Assembly (NCBI RefSeq): GCF_002443255.2 | Contig: NW_019211454.1 | Coordinates: 37,483,877-37,547,876, forward strand | DNA: 64,000 nt | Direction: 5' to 3' | From: Varroa destructor | Lineage: Eukaryota; Arthropoda; Arachnida; Mesostigmata; Varroidae | In this document: positions 1-13,962 of the stretch, piece after piece | Numbering within the stretch: the first letter of the stretch is position 1 | How the letters are laid out: each line of letters starts with the position of its first letter | The notes under the pieces: model-generated | Database searches by the model: none | Told to the model about the DNA's origin: nothing | Seen by the model: the letters and a program-made list of their open reading frames with translations, nothing else | Program-made: the position numbers and the translations under genes

Positions 1-3000
1 CCATAATTTTTCTCCTGAAAAACAATTGAAATTCGCAGAAATCATTTCTTAAAAAAAGATTACCTCTTACTTGAGTCATCCCGGCCAGAACTGGATTTCT
101 CTTTACAATTTGCTCCTGAATTTCCTTAAGTTGGCGATATAGTCACTGGCGACAATAATAAATACCGTTTGTTTGGTAAACGATATATAGAGTTTGCAAT
201 ATACATCACAGGCCATTTATGTCACGGTCAGAGATGCATACAAAACATTCTATAAACATTATATTATAATATACCGTTCTTTCACTCATCATTATAACGG
301 TTTACCGAAAGTAGCACAAATGAGCCTTGCCAAAGGCAACCACATTGTGTGCATGAAGCTCGAACCCGGAAACATATGATTGCATAGACATAAGTACATC
401 ATGGCATCGATACCTGTCTGATCTATTCATATGCTACTGGTGTACATATATTAACCCTATACAATGCTACTAATTCTCTTCGGCTGAAAAACTCATCTGC
501 GTTACAATTGCGCGCTCTAAATGAATTCCTTCCCTATTAAAATAGTTTCGGCCTTTTCTGTTAATGGTAGCTCCTGTGGGAGACGGCCGTACTCGCGACA
601 CACAGCTTCCTTAAGATGCAACCGTGTTTCTCTCTAAGCATTTGTGTCATTTATATGTGTTTTTGCGTGTGTATATGATATGTGTCTGAATGATGAGAGC
701 TGACCCAAGCGAAGCAGTATATGTCTGTAGAATGAGCGGGCACGCTCTATAGTACCGCCCTCTATGGTGAATTACAAGGGTTAAGTAGCAGTACACTAAT
801 AGGTGGTTGGCTAGTCGACGGACCGACCGCAAGGCGCCGCTTCTGCACTTGCTTCGCTCTCAAATTATGTGCGAAAGCATAGGAAAAGAATGCCATTGGC
901 TGTCCAAAAGTCGAAAGCAGGTGGGACCTACCAGCAGACGGGATCCTGATCGGAAAAAGAAATTGAAAAAGGTCCTCGAATTCTGCCGTCGCTACTGGCA
1001 GAAAAATAGGAGTCAGGTATGTACAGAAAATGGACAGACGAAAAAGTGGAAGCCTGGAAAATTTAGCCATTAGCTTCGAAGCAAGCTCAGCATTGAATTT
1101 TTGAAAGTAAAAGTTTCGAAGAGTGTTGCACACTTTTGCCTTTATGAGGCTAAACGAGAAAGGTCGCGTGCCGTGATATTCGGAGCAGGCGATTCGTAAA
1201 GGCGATAGGTTGTTGTTGTTGTTACTGGAAACATGCGTTGTGTGAACATGCATAGTACGAATATATCGCACTAGTAGATGTATGTGCAGTCAAGAAAGCT
1301 GTAAGATGCTTTGAAATCGTAGTGAAAAGGATGTTGCTATTAAAAAAAAAACATACAATTTTTATGTATACTGAAATTATTTCTTTTAAATTGTCTTTTT
1401 TAAAGCTATTACCACAACAATTCCTCTAGTGTTATTTCGTTTGTACCCAAGCAGTTCTTTATCCGTTAAGATTCCACGATACCATGGCAGATGGCTTATT
1501 TTGCATGAAGTGCCAGCGTTTAAGGAGTAACGCATAGAGCCTGGTTAGAACTTCTACTGTATATTGTTGGAAACTGAAACGTTGGACTTGATTTATTTAA
1601 GTACTCTGTACAATCCAATTCAGCCAGAGTAATTTATACTAAATGTATCTCCAATATGAGACTTGACGTTCACGGCCGAACAGTATATAATCATTTGAAC
1701 AAGTCACTTTATGAAACCATATTATATACTTTGCCACTTAAAAATCAACATTCATTTCAATGAGCTCATAGTACGTACTTACAAAGTTAGAACTTCAATC
1801 GAAGAATGTGTATATGACTAGGACCCATGGGCAGCGTAATCATGGTTTTGGCCGGTCAGCATTGACGCAAACCTTCTTGAATAAGGACCCAAATTATGTT
1901 ATTTAACAGTTATACGTATTGATAAAGAAGGGCATAGACATGCTAACGTGCTCACCGATATTAATGTTAGTAGAACCTGTAGAAGATGCGTGTTTGCCTT
2001 ACGTATCGACCGTCATCATCGTTAGCACTACCATTTTTACCTTTTTTTAGAAGGGAAGTAAATACACCGATAAACGTGGAAACAGAGGATAGCAAAAATC
2101 GAACGAATTCTACAGTAAACTACTTAAAGCGCGCTTAAGCGAGCAACGAAACCCATGCAGTGAATAAAGGCCTTGACAAAGGGCAATCCATTGCCAGGCA
2201 GATATCTCCATCCAGACCCGTCAGACCCCTCCACAGAACATGTTCTTCTTCGTTGCAAGTCGCGCCGAGCCTCGTAATTTGGCGCCTTTTTTCATCCAAA
2301 ACAATCAACATTTCAGTTTAAATTTGTTCTCGCCGGAGTTCAGCGCAAGTGATTGCTAATAAGTACAGAAAACAGGGTCAATAATTCTTATTCTCAAGAC
2401 AAAAAGGTAAAACAAACGATAAATATAAAATAAAAAGGAAGCGACCTGGGTCGTTCGCCGTTATGTTAGGTCTGTCATCGCCGATACTCTGGCTGATTTT
2501 ATCGGCTCTGTCTGTTCGAGAAACGATTTACCTTGGGCTGGATGTACCTGTCCATTTTCGTTGACGCCACTTTGCTAAAGACATCTGAAGACAAAACATT
2601 GTCTGCGTCTGTATGTGCCGATCTGAAACACTTTTTTCAAGATGGACATATATTGAACCCTTCATTCCACTTTTCGGAACGATTCTTTTACTCTTAAAAA
2701 GAGGTGCACTCTAGGTTGCGTCTAATCTCAACCAAGCGAGATCAACGAGACGTAGCTGCAACGGTTAGCACCCTTTCAGACATAGAAGCGTTATATAATG
2801 AAAAGCTACTTTGAGGAACGCAGCCATCACACCATTCAGCACCGTCTATTCCGTTACGGTCCGAAGTTTCAAGGGCGCCCAGCTTCTCCTACCGAAGGGC
2901 TCTTGGTCAGTAAACGCAAAGCCCAAGTAAATATATAAAGCATCCCTAGCCACTATAATGGAGACCGGAGACCCGGTACTTTAAGGGCTTGCAGATAAAG

Positions 3001-6000
3001 GATAATTTCACCAGTCTGCTCTTGCAGGCTGTGGTTAGATTTTCGAGCGTATCTTAAGTGGCCATATCTCAGGTTACCCTGTAGATAAACCCTCACAGAT
3101 AACCCTCAATCCTTTGTAATTTACAAAGAAGGACGGGCAAATCCGATCAATGATGATAGCTTGTACACTACGGCGTCAGGACGAAAAAACTCATAAGCTG
3201 AGGAGACTGTGGAGCATAAAGCTAGGGCCTTTGTTGAAGTTCCTGTCGGCAATAACAAGATAATTCTGTAATTGAGTTTAGAAGATATTTGCAACTCTCT
3301 CGTTCAAGACACGTAATGTTCGAAATTGTTGGAGCACGTTTTCTAGCTGATTGCATAAAAACAGGTCTATCCTAGGCTAGGTATTTTATCTTACCAATTG
3401 TCCTTCTCAACAAAGAAATGCGGAAAGCGCATAATTTTTTTGTGTCATAAATAAAACATCTGCTCAGGAATCTAACTTCAAACCTTTATACTTCCCTAAA
3501 ACATTTTCTGCAGCCCGTACTGCAGGAGGCACAGAAAGCGCGATATTTCTAATATTTACTTGGATGACGAAAAACCCGAGCCTATTATAATTACACAAGA
3601 AACTAGGCCGTATTTTAAGGTTTTTCTTTTATGCGCTTCGCCAGACTGGCCGTATCCACTGAACAATTTGAATCAAGCAATACAACATTTCCTTACAGGC
3701 ATCTTCAATTTGTAAGCTCCAAGCCTTGCTTGGAACTCAGCATTGCATACAGTCACAGCTGTGGTATTGCTGACTAATGTCGCACAGTGCGTTTTCTTAG
3801 CCTCCATCACTGAGTTCAAAGAGCTCATGATCTAACTTTGTAGAGTGTTTTAGGGATTATCTTGGGAATGTCTGAATTGTTACTTAGTCCAGCTGGGAGA
3901 TAAGCGTCCTAAGATAAGGGAGTTACCTCAGTGCGATTGTCGAAAAGACGTAACACATGATATGGATAAGAATAGCTAGCAAAACTCAACGTTGACTTCA
4001 AATCTTCAAACGGAAAGTACCTCTAGGCCATTCACGATCATGCTAAACAGTACCAGACTCCGCATCGTCTTGGAACTACGGCTAGGGCACCTACGCAACT
4101 GTACCCATTGCGAGTATCGGGGCCCAGAAAGCAGCAAGTCCGATCCTAGCTGTTCTGAGCTCTTACAACATTCGGGAACTGGCAACTTTTCGTCAGGGCT
4201 CTGCAGTCAGTCCCTGTAATCTTCTTTAATAAACCGGTGGGCCTACGGGCCAACTCAGCTCCTGCAGCGAATAGAATGACGTTATCATCGTGGTCTTTCG
4301 GGCGTTGTTCGATGGGCGTTGTGGATACCACAGTTCGAAATAGTTCAGCGTCATTAGTGCCTGGATATTGTAGCTAATGAGAAGCTCCTTCTCTGCTTGA
4401 TCGTTTAATTCTTGACTTCGTAGGCGACAGCGTTCGTAAATTTGCCTATGTTCCTATTTATTCATATCCGTAAAGTACTTATAGCGAAATCAAACTAGTT
4501 AAATTGAGTCTTTAGCTAGGAAGCAATCTTTTATGTCCATTCTAATTAGAATTACCATCGAGCATATACATATACATGATTAGGTATCTGACTTTATTAT
4601 CAGATAGTTATTTAGATGTTCTTAGGATGCTTTCGTTGTATATTATCGCAGTAGATAGATTCAACGAAACGTTGCAGTCACTATCTGGCAAATGGGTCTT
4701 ACTGCAACTGAACTGAAATCTCTGACCGAACAAAACGTTCCACCAATAATCAAAGCATTTGGCGTGTAGCTACTGGCGGTAATCTCATTAATAAGTTAAA
4801 ATATAAATTATATTAAGTTACTACAATGAATAGTAACTGCTTGTCTACGAATCGACAATTAAGCCAATATTTACTCGCAACGAACGTGTCGTGTTTGTTC
4901 CTCGTGAATTCGTCCATATTATTAACTGTGTTGTTAGTATACCGCACGAGGATGCATTAACGAGAGATTTGCAGAAGCACTTTTTTTTTTGCAGAAGGGG
5001 TAGGAGGAATTCTGTTTGAGTCTGGTTTCTACGAGCTGCAAAAATTCGCAGCCAGCACGTATCGATAATTTCCTATAGTAAAATATTTCTTTTTTTTTTT
5101 TTCTTTTTCAATTCTTTTTCAATTTGGAATTATTCACGCATGGCCGAGCTTCTTAAGCTTTTGTTTGTTTTCATTCGATTTTTAATTATTTTATTAGACA
5201 AATCTCATTTGTTTGCATAACTTTGCCCGGTGCTTTATCAGTCAACCGAATGATAATGGAATAGCAAAAAACTTCTTTCTTACGCTCGTGTGAAATCAAA
5301 CAGTTTCAGACGTAGAAAACAATGCAAAGCTAGCGTATAACTCGGAACTTGTAGTACAAATAGAAAATATAACGAACAATTTATCTAGTGAAAAGTGTAG
5401 AGGACTGCTTTACAGTCCAGGATAAAATTGTTTTTGTTTAATATTTTTGAGTTTACTCAAAACTTCTCTGTTGGCCAAACGGCAGTGCGCGAAATCAGTA
5501 CGAATCAGCAGCTGTTTTTACAGCGTAGCTGTTGCTTTCCTGACAGATCGTTCGTTTTATTATGACTGTCGTCATTGACGAAGGCCATTTGCTGAGCGTG
5601 GACCGAACAAACCCGAACTCTGAATTCGTGCAATACACGTCTCTAAAAAGATGTCTCGTTATGAAAACTAAGCCTGGCATACTCTTAGTAACTTTTTTAC
5701 TGAGTATTTTTATGACCCGAGTAAATTTTATTGCTTTTTTTATTAAAGAATTGCTCTTGTCAGTTCATATGATGGCTAGATGTGCTTTCGCGCAAACTTG
5801 AATCTAGCTACCAGACTGAGTAAGGTGAGGTACTGATAAACGAAGTGGCATCCCTTTGCTACTAGCATCAATGAAGCCTGGGGCGCAGGAGTCATCTCTC
5901 TAGCAACGATTTGTGAGATGTCCAAAAAGATATGTCTTGCAAGCGAATTCATTGACTCGTTTACGGATCTTGAGACTTGAGCACCACTTCAGCAAACTTC

Positions 6001-8600
6001 AGTGAACCGGCTGTTACTTCATGCTACTTTCAACTCACAAAAATCTCCACTTACCAGAGCTGGAAGAGTATAAAGCTATTATAAGGGGACTCCGGCCAAC
6101 AAAATAACTTTACTACGTTTCGTTTGTCGGCACTGACATGTTTCTGTAACTCAAATATGTTGCCTTAACTGGATATTTATTATCTCCGCAGTATACAGAT
6201 AACCAACCCATCTAAAAATTGAGTATGTTAAATTACAAGTGATCATAGCTCAACAAATACACTGCATTTTTAAATCAAAACAGAAAACGTAAATGGGGCG
6301 TTTTTATTTCAGCTCGCTAGACACCAGGTTTTCGCTTCTTCGGCATCGTTGTCATACAAAGTACATTGGACATTTGTGCCACATATACTCGTAGTGCAAA
6401 ATGCTTGAAAGCATTTCTGATACTCCTATCCTAGGTACGAGCCTCGAGATGTCTTATTCGCTTGCGAGCCACGATAATTCCCCGTACAAATCCCTTATGT
6501 TATATTATTGCACCTACCGCGATTTCGAAAACCATATTGTGTGCGTCCGTGCAGTTCTCAACGCCCTTCAGCAAATTCCTGGACACTCATGCTTCTTAGT
6601 CTTCTTGGAGTATACTTTGTGCTGCGACTTTCACGTAATATATCGCGAAATCAAAATTCAAATATCGTCTTTTTAATCACCTATTGAGTAATTTATGAGG
6701 ACAACCTTTAACTAGCTACTACTAAAGAGCTTAGTTTGCTAACACGGATGCGATAGAAGGGAATAGCCTTACTCGAAAATCTGTACATAATGCAAAAGTC
6801 ATAGATGTTTTACTGTGGTTTTTCCGAGTTCGAAATCGTGCGCATACGCACACGTGCGCACTAAATAATAGGTACGGTCATAGTGAGTTTGGCCTTTAAT
6901 CGTGAGATCTTGCACTCGTGTCGCTTCACGATGTGCATACGGAGCTTGTACAGCACATCACTTTTATGAACTGGTCCTGACGAGCTGCCTCTGCGCTCTT
7001 CCACGTGCTAGCAAGATGTGTCCTACATAGAACACGTCTTACTGCATTAGATGGCATGTGAACTCAGCGAGGGAGGCTCGTGCCTTTATGGAATCTTAAC
7101 ATTTTTTAAGGCAGAGAAGAAGAACCACTACAGTTGAAATGGTTTTTATATCGTATTTTAGTAGAGCTCATCGCTATGCCTCTCTGAGCACCGGTCAGAG
7201 CGATAGGGGCCGATCTAAACTCAAGAGATATTTCCAGGTGTGGCGATTTCAATAATGAGGCTATAATCTCGTTGCAGAGGCCTGAACACAATCGTAATAG
7301 AACATTTTAGGTTAACACGAAGCTTGGCAATCAAATGGCTGCGATTTATTCCTATCATTTCTTTAACTCTCCTAATTGAGCTATATATTTGGGTACCTAT
7401 TTTTTAAGAGTCTGACACGTTTAATAACCTGTAATATCAAGGAGTACTGCGAGGACAATTTTTCAACCTGCTTTGTTAAATCTGATTACTCTTTATATTA
7501 TTACTAGACATAGACTCTGGGTTTGCTAGTTCTAATGATAATGCCACTTACTGAAAAGCTGACCCGAATCATCTATGACGAACGTTATTAGGTTTAGTCA
7601 GAGCGCCCAACTCGAAATAACTGATTTTCGTCTCTAGTAGCTTAAGCCTGTTTGGCTTGACACTGGTTCTCCTTATAAGGTAAAGGAAGAAGGTTACCGT
7701 ATTTTGCGAGCTTAGTTATAAGTTACACGAAATAAACTGACGCTGCTTTAAATCAACTCACAATTAAATATGGAACAGACAAATACTTGCAAAGATGCTC
7801 AATTATGAATTATATTAACTATTTAAAAAGCTTCATAGTATAAAAATTGGAAACCCAAAAGGTTAAATCGGTAGCAGATGGAAAAAAGTAAGTTATTTCT
7901 CTAGCGGCTTCGATTTTTGATAATATGAAGCTTTTTTAAAGATATAGTAAAATGTTTATAATCGTACATCTTTGGAACCAATTGTTTGTTCGATATTCAG
8001 TTGTGAGTTTACTCATTAATTTCTCGAGCTTTGCGATTATAACGTCCACGATTTGTAACTAACTATGCAAAATGTGCTAGCTGCCTCCCTTTACCTTACA
8101 GTGATATTTACACCTTAGTTTTTGCGATTTAATTAGGATGCTTATAGTTATCAAGGTTTATTAAAAAAAAATTGAGGACTCTTCTTTACCCTATCCTTAG
8201 TCCTTCAGGGAGATTGTCGATCATTGTCGTTATAATCAAGACGCGCTATCACGTTAAGGTGTTCGAAAGCACACACTGAAAATGATGGCGAAGGGAAGTT
8301 AAAAAGTTCTCGTTGTTACATTGAACACTCACATTTCGTCTGTGGTCAACTTTTAAAAATTTGCATCTTTCTGAGAATTGTGGCTATGTTCGTTAGGAAA
8401 CTTAATTATAAGTCAGATCCAAATAGAAGTATAATTGTGCCTCAAATACAAATCAATACGTAAACGAAAAACCGCGCGCATTGCATGCAGTCCTACATTG
8501 CACCCAAATTCACGCTCTAATTCAGCATCATTTACTGTTTTCTCTTTGGTAAGCCGCCACAATTAGCGCTGTCGTTCTGTCGTCTGCTAAGCGGAGAGCA
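1..8600. other. AT-rich upstream DNA, no recognised gene
   Basis: This region has low G+C, homopolymer A/T runs and stop-rich frames. The only coding-like block is the unexplained one at about 807-1073. Small features are a 17-bp palindrome at 3112-3128, T tracts at 4981-4990 and 5090-5102, a TTCTTTTTCAA tandem pair just after 5103, and an 8-2-8 palindrome at 6399-6416. No transposase, reverse transcriptase, tRNA or rRNA was recognised. It is probably intergenic, or an intron of a neighbouring gene. Confidence 0.6.
807..1073 (+). other. Unexplained open block, possible exon of unknown gene
   Basis: About 88 codons are open on the + strand, starting from a TTG rather than an ATG, and the complementary strand is also open for 169 codons (762-1271). 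Local G+C is higher than in the flanks. The + frame is basic, with a K/R-rich stretch (PDRKKKLKK) followed by CRRYWQKNRSQ, and a donor-like CAG|GTATGT sits at about 1015-1023. I recognise no domain in either frame. It could be an exon, a decayed gene or chance. Confidence 0.15.
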
Positions 8601-9673
8601 ATCAAGTTTGTCATTCGTCGCACGAGACGCAAGTAGACGTTTGGACAATACAAATAAACCGAAGAGGCCGACATCTGATTGTCACTACGCTGTCTTTCTA
8701 TCTACTATCAACTGTAGTTTATTGTGTGTTTACAAGATTCTAGGAGATCTGTATAATGAGACAAGCCACGTCCTTGGAAGCCCACCTGGCCAGCCATCAG
8801 CATTACGTCTAGCAGCGTGGGACGCCCGTAAAGCCGCCGCTTGCTACCGCAAGCATTGTTGTCACCGTCAAGCAGGCCGTTGCTGTGCGACGTTTTCACT
8901 GCGCTCCCCACTCCAGTCGCTTGTCTGGAGCGATTCAATCTGACCGGCCTTGCCTGGTTGCCCTACGCCGGTCGACTGACCCTACTCTGCCTATCGGTGA
9001 TGGTTGTCCGCGATGTAGGGCCTAATACACCAAACCTCCGCTCGTTATTCGCACTCTGACATTCACGAGCGTACTCTCAACGATGCTCGTAGCTGTGGTG
9101 CTCGCGGCGCAAATAGGGCTGTTGAGATCATTGTGGTAAGGGTCAGATAAGGGCAAGGGCTGCTAATAACGATGCTGGCAAGGAGAGAAAGACGCACCAG
9201 GGGAAAGGGTGCAAGTGATGCTGCACACCCGCACGCACCCCTTGTTGAGGGTCTGTTGTCACGGGCTGGGAAGGATGTAAAGACTACTGCGGCCTGCTAC
9301 CAACCACTGTGATTTGCTGCCGCCGCAGTGTACGTTGCTGCCATTCGGTTCTGTTATGCTGCGATGCGCCACGGCCGCGAGAGGGCGTCCACTGCGTCAA
9401 CTAAGCAGCAAAGTAGATAGATGAGTGAGGGTGCTTGCCTAGCTGTTAGTGGTGCGCGGATCGGCAGCCAGGCGATGCAATGGTGGCAACAGCACTTACT
9501 GTGCGGCAATCCTGCGCGAGTGGAGGGGAGGAAGAGAAGCTCTGAACGCTCTCCCGTATGCGAGCTCCGTCCGCTCCCCTCGTCTGTTCCTATCATTCCA
9601 CTGTATAATATACGAATACAAAATATATTTACACAAGTAGCACACCGGTTCGACAGTACAAAGAGTAAATATG

Positions 9674-9740
9674 GTTGGCTGGCTGGTGAGCGAGCGAACG
9701 AACGAACGGCCGGCTGGCCGACCGACCGACCGATCAACCG
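9674..9740. repeat. Interrupted tetranucleotide repeats (GGCT, GCGA/ACGA, GACC)
   Basis: The run reads GGTTGGCTGGCTGG, then GAGCGAGCGAACGAACGAAC, then GGCCGGCTGGCC and ACCGACCGACCGATC. These are three adjacent short tetranucleotide runs in the GC-richer region. Confidence 0.85.
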
Positions 9741-10079
9741 ATAGGGAGGGTAGGAGCTACTACAGGTTCCCTGGACAGCAATAGCAGCCAAAGGGGAGAG
9801 GGCCAATAAAAACAGCAACTCTTAGCTCAAAAGCGCACAGCATCGTCGTGGGCGCCTGACATTAGCACCACCAGTACCCATTCGCCCCGCAGACGCAGAA
9901 CGGGCGGGCCAGATCCAAAGGGCATGAACAGCAGCACAGATAACCTTTATGGACGTTTGGGCTAGGGGGAGAGGTAAGCTAACTCAGGGTCCTATAGCAG
10001 AACAATCAGCAGCACTCACATCTCTTTTTCTCCCTCTTTGTGTTTCTCTGTACCGGCTTAGACGACAACGGGTCACAGA

Positions 10080-10345
10080 CGCCGCAGCCGCAGTGCGTGT
10101 GTTTGTGTACGTGTGGGGGCGTTTGTATGTGACCGGAATGGAAGTGTGGTTGAATGCTACTCTATGTGTGAATCTATATATGTCGGTCTGTGCGTTTGTC
10201 TGACCGTGTGTAGCGTGTGAGCGAGAGAAACAGAGCGTGGGTACTGCCTAGATGCAGCGAGCTGGTTCCAGCCGTTGCATTGGACCGTTTTCATTGTAGC
10301 CGTCTCTATATGCCTGTATATGCGTGTGAGTGTGTGTACGTGTGC
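10080..10345 (+). repeat. GT-rich alternating purine-pyrimidine stretch
   Basis: Long strings of TGTGTG/GTGTGC-type sequence run through 10093-10200 and 10318-10350 (for example GTGCGTGTGTTTGTGTACGT). This is a degenerate (GT)n tract. Confidence 0.6.
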
Positions 10346-10536
10346 GTATTCAACTCAGGCTGTGTACGACTGCTGAAATATATGCTGGCGTACAGTGGTA
10401 GAGTGGCGGCAGCGTCGTCGCCATCACCGCCTAAAGACGCAGCACCACGGTAGAGGCTCTGACAAAAGGAGCGTGCGATCGAACCAACGAAACGAGCGTC
10501 AGCGCGCGCAGTCAACGGTGATGGTGGCGCCTGGCC

Positions 10537-10587
10537 GCTGCTACTACCGCTGCTGCTGCTGCTACTACTACTACTACTACTACTACT
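10537..10587. repeat. CTG/CTA triplet repeat
   Basis: About five CTG units (10549-10562) are followed directly by about eight CTA units (to 10587). Two CTA units and GCTG precede them. Confidence 0.95.
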
Positions 10588-11465
10588 GAGTTTTCCGTTG
10601 TGCCGTGCTGTTAAGACGTCTGAGGGTGACGTTGGGAGGAGGCCACTGCCGTTGCTGACTAGAGTAGCTCAGCTATGAGTGTTGTGCTTGGCTGGCTGCT
10701 GCCGCTGCTTATGGTAGTGGTATGATGGCAATAGGGTCGACAATAGCACAACAGCGGATGTGCGAGTAATAGGAGGCCGCGAAGAGCAGCACAGCGTAGA
10801 ATGCTCGCTGGGCAACAGCCAGGTAAAAGCAGTGGCCGCCCGTCGAAGTGGAAGCTGCTATTTAGCAAGGCAGGCAGACAAAAGGAAAGTGGGTGAGCGA
10901 GTACAGCGCCCTGGCCGATGCTGTTGTGACGGCAGCTTTCACAGCAAGTAGCAGCCCAACAGCCCAGTCTGCTCGCAGCATCTCCGCCGCAGCAGCAGCA
11001 CGAGTCGTTGGGTAAGCATAACAAGATAAAAGAGTGAACATACAAAGAATTAGTCAACTTTAGCCTGCCCGAACCAGTGATACAGAAAACATAAACTGCA
11101 GCAATAACAGCAACGGCGGCGGCAAGAGGGAAAGACAACGATGTCCACCGCCTAACCGACAGATAGACAGACAGACAGAGCCAGTAACAAAGGAAACACC
11201 GAGTTCACTGCTACAGGCAGTGCACAGTGTCACCACAACAACAGCGGGCCAATGCAAACGAACATCGAGATGCTATTGCTGTTTCTTTTTCTATTGCTGC
11301 AGTAGCATCGGACGGAAATAGCACCAAGGGCTGCTGTTAGTATTCGTGGTCGTGGACAGCAACGACGACTGGACAGATTTCAGCAACCCTCAACCACCCT
11401 CACCTAACCGGCCAACGTGGTGAGCAGCCCACCCCCACCGATTCTGCGCGGTAGTAGGAACAAAA

Positions 11466-11489
11466 TGCTGCTGCTGCTGCTGCTGTTGC
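11466..11489. repeat. CTG triplet repeat
   Basis: A run of TGC/CTG units, about six perfect ones followed by TTGC. Confidence 0.9.
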
Positions 11490-11840
11490 AGCATTGCGGG
11501 CAGACAGGCGGGCAGAGAAGGAAGGAAAACGAGAGGCTGGCAAGAGAGAGGGCAGCCATTCTCTAGTGGCCGCCGTGATGGTGGTAGTAGGGCTGGTGCT
11601 GCGAGAGTGAGAGAAACAGCACGAAAATAAGCTGAGAACGACGGGCGGATTAACTGACCGACAGACTGAGATCTCCCAGCAACGACGATGTCGTTTGAGC
11701 TGCTCGACGGCTAGATACTCTGCAAATAATATAGTAGCGGCAGCAGCACTAGCAGCCGTGAGTTGGTACCTGCCGTGAACTGAGTGAGTGGAAACAGGCG
11801 GCGGGCACCGACTGGCATCCACCTGCGTGCGTGCGACAGA

Positions 11841-11862
11841 CAGCAGCAGCAGCAGCAGCAGC
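11841..11862. repeat. (CAG)7 triplet repeat
   Basis: Seven perfect CAG units, preceded by GACA, in the putative 5' region of CaMKII. Confidence 0.95.
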
Positions 11863-12211
11863 AATAAAAACAGTAAGAAATGTCGATGGAGTCAGTAGCG
11901 ATGATGTGTTATTAAATAGACAGAATCAGCGAACGCAGAGCAACAGCAGCTGAAGTGGTGAGACTGCAGCAGGGGCAACTGTGCTTGCAGTGGTGATAGT
12001 GCTGCTGGTGATAGAAAAAGTAGAAGCAAGACTGTTGCAGCAGGCGCGAACCATCGATAGACGAAACTGATTGAAGAATTTGACTCGACTCTGCAAGAGC
12101 AACGGACGCCCGACTTCGATGTTTCGTCGCATCTGCCAACAGACGAAGAAAGGCAAGCAAGTTAGCTGGAAACAGTCAGCTAGGCTTGCTTACCGATACA
12201 GAGACAAGCTG

Positions 12212-12276
12212 TACACGCGCGAATGCACATACACACACGCACATTTATACACAAACAGGTCGACAGACAGACAGGC
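12212..12276. repeat. CA-rich and ACAG-rich simple sequence
   Basis: ACACGCGCGAATGCACATACACACACGC-type sequence passes into GACAGACAGACAGG. It is a degenerate dinucleotide and tetranucleotide tract. Confidence 0.7.
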
Positions 12277-13058
12277 AGTCGTCATATTCTGTGTGTATCC
12301 TTGCACAGGCTACAATTGAAGCAAACTGGCCACAGCAGCATTACCAGCACGAGCTGAGAGTTAGGATCTAACAGACGTTTGTTACTCAGCGAAAGCTGAT
12401 TACGACGCGCTTGTTCGCCACTCACAAACAAACTGTAGCCTACCAGTTAGCAATAGCAACAACAGTCATCCTAGTCCTGCGCTCTACCGAGTGGATCATC
12501 TATATAGTGTTTCCGCAGTTTCCTTGCGACGGTCCGCTGCTGCATGAAACGAAGACAGACAGATAGGCAGAATGTATGTAGCTGCTGAATCCCTACCAAA
12601 AGCCCAGAAGGTCGCAAGTCACAAAATAAGAGCTTGAGGCTCGAACCAGCTCGAAAGCACCGCACCAGTAGCATCGTCGTGGTGTACTCATGTCGCCAGT
12701 ACAGAGCCTGTGCGAGCTGCGTGGTGCTGCCCTTTCTATATGAGTGAGTTCTAGTGCAGGCGACGACAACGGCGGACCGGTGAACAAGGCCCTACCAGAC
12801 AACGACAACGGCACGAGGAGTAGCAACCAAATAACGGACAACGGCAAGCTTTAGGACGAGCCACAGTCGCAGGCAAGCAGGACAACGACCAGATCTAGTA
12901 GCATACCCGCGAATGCAGGTCAGCACACAGGTACACTTAGACACACAACGACAGTGCGCATTGTCTCGCTGAGTGAGTCTCTTTTGCGGTGGTGCGAGTG
13001 CGTCTGTCTGTGCTAGGCCACTCAGAAAGACGAGATTTTGGAGGACGACTCAGCAGCG

Positions 13059-13099
13059 AAAGACGACGACGACGGTGGCGGCGGTGGTGGCGGCGACAC
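13059..13099. repeat. GAC/GGC triplet-rich tract
   Basis: AAGACGACGACGACGGTGGC passes into GGCGGTGGTGGCGGCGACACC. It consists of four GAC units followed by a GGC/GGT run. Confidence 0.8.
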
Positions 13100-13946
13100 C
13101 AACAGCCCGCGCCTGCTCGCGCTCTTTTTTAGCATCTTGGTGTGTGCGCGCTATTTTTCTACAGCCACTGCCAGCAGCACGGCATACACAGTCACTACAG
13201 CTGCCACTGATATATTGTGGCAACGCTTGGATGCAGCAGCGGTATAGATAAAGCGGCAATACCAGTGGTAGTAGCAGTAGTGGAAGCTGGTTGCCTGTGC
13301 AGAGGGCATCGAGTAGTTGAGAGAAGGCGACAGAGAAGGGCAAACGAGGTAGAGAAAGAGAGAGAACAGCGGAAGCAGCACCGAGGCAACAACCTACGGT
13401 GGCCGTGTGCTTACGGAATGGCCGGACCGAACAACGGCGCACTGAGTCTAGGCCAGCGCCTAAGCGCTGCCTCCAGCCTGAGCTGAGTGCGTGTTCTCTT
13501 CTGATCGAGAAGGGTCCCTGCTCGGCTGTTTGCAGTGTGCCACAACTGCAGTGGTGGTACTAGCCGCGGCAACGGCAGGACAAGCCGCTACTACCAACTA
13601 GTGCTTGCGTGCGTGCGTGCATGCATAACAATAAAGCATCGGGTAGAGTAACTAGCACCTCGTCCAGTTAGTGGCCATCCAGTTGTTCATCCAGCTGGCC
13701 AGCGCACCAAGCAATAACGAATCCCAAAAGACTGGGCTTTGTGCGGGCCGCTGGAAGTCACTGTGGCCTTTGTAGTGCACAATCGTGCGCACCGTGATAG
13801 CTACAACAAGGGCATGTGGGCTGGTGTTGGGCATCAAAGACAGCGAGTGCTTCTTTTCCCCCCGCTTTCGGTCGGCACAACGCCAGCAGAAAAAGACAAA
13901 CTGTCCGAGCAAGAAAAACTGAAGCAGCAAGATTGAAGCCATCCTA

Positions 13947-13962
13947 CCCCCCCCCCCCCCCC
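13947..13962. repeat. C16 homopolymer
   Basis: Sixteen consecutive C residues. The exact length is likely to be polymorphic or a sequencing uncertainty. Confidence 0.9.

Noticed and set aside
10659..11864. Cys- and Leu-rich frames of about 155 codons on the - strand upstream of CaMKII.
   Set aside because: They are translations of CAG/CTG and GC-rich simple sequence; poly-Leu and poly-Cys runs track the triplet repeats.
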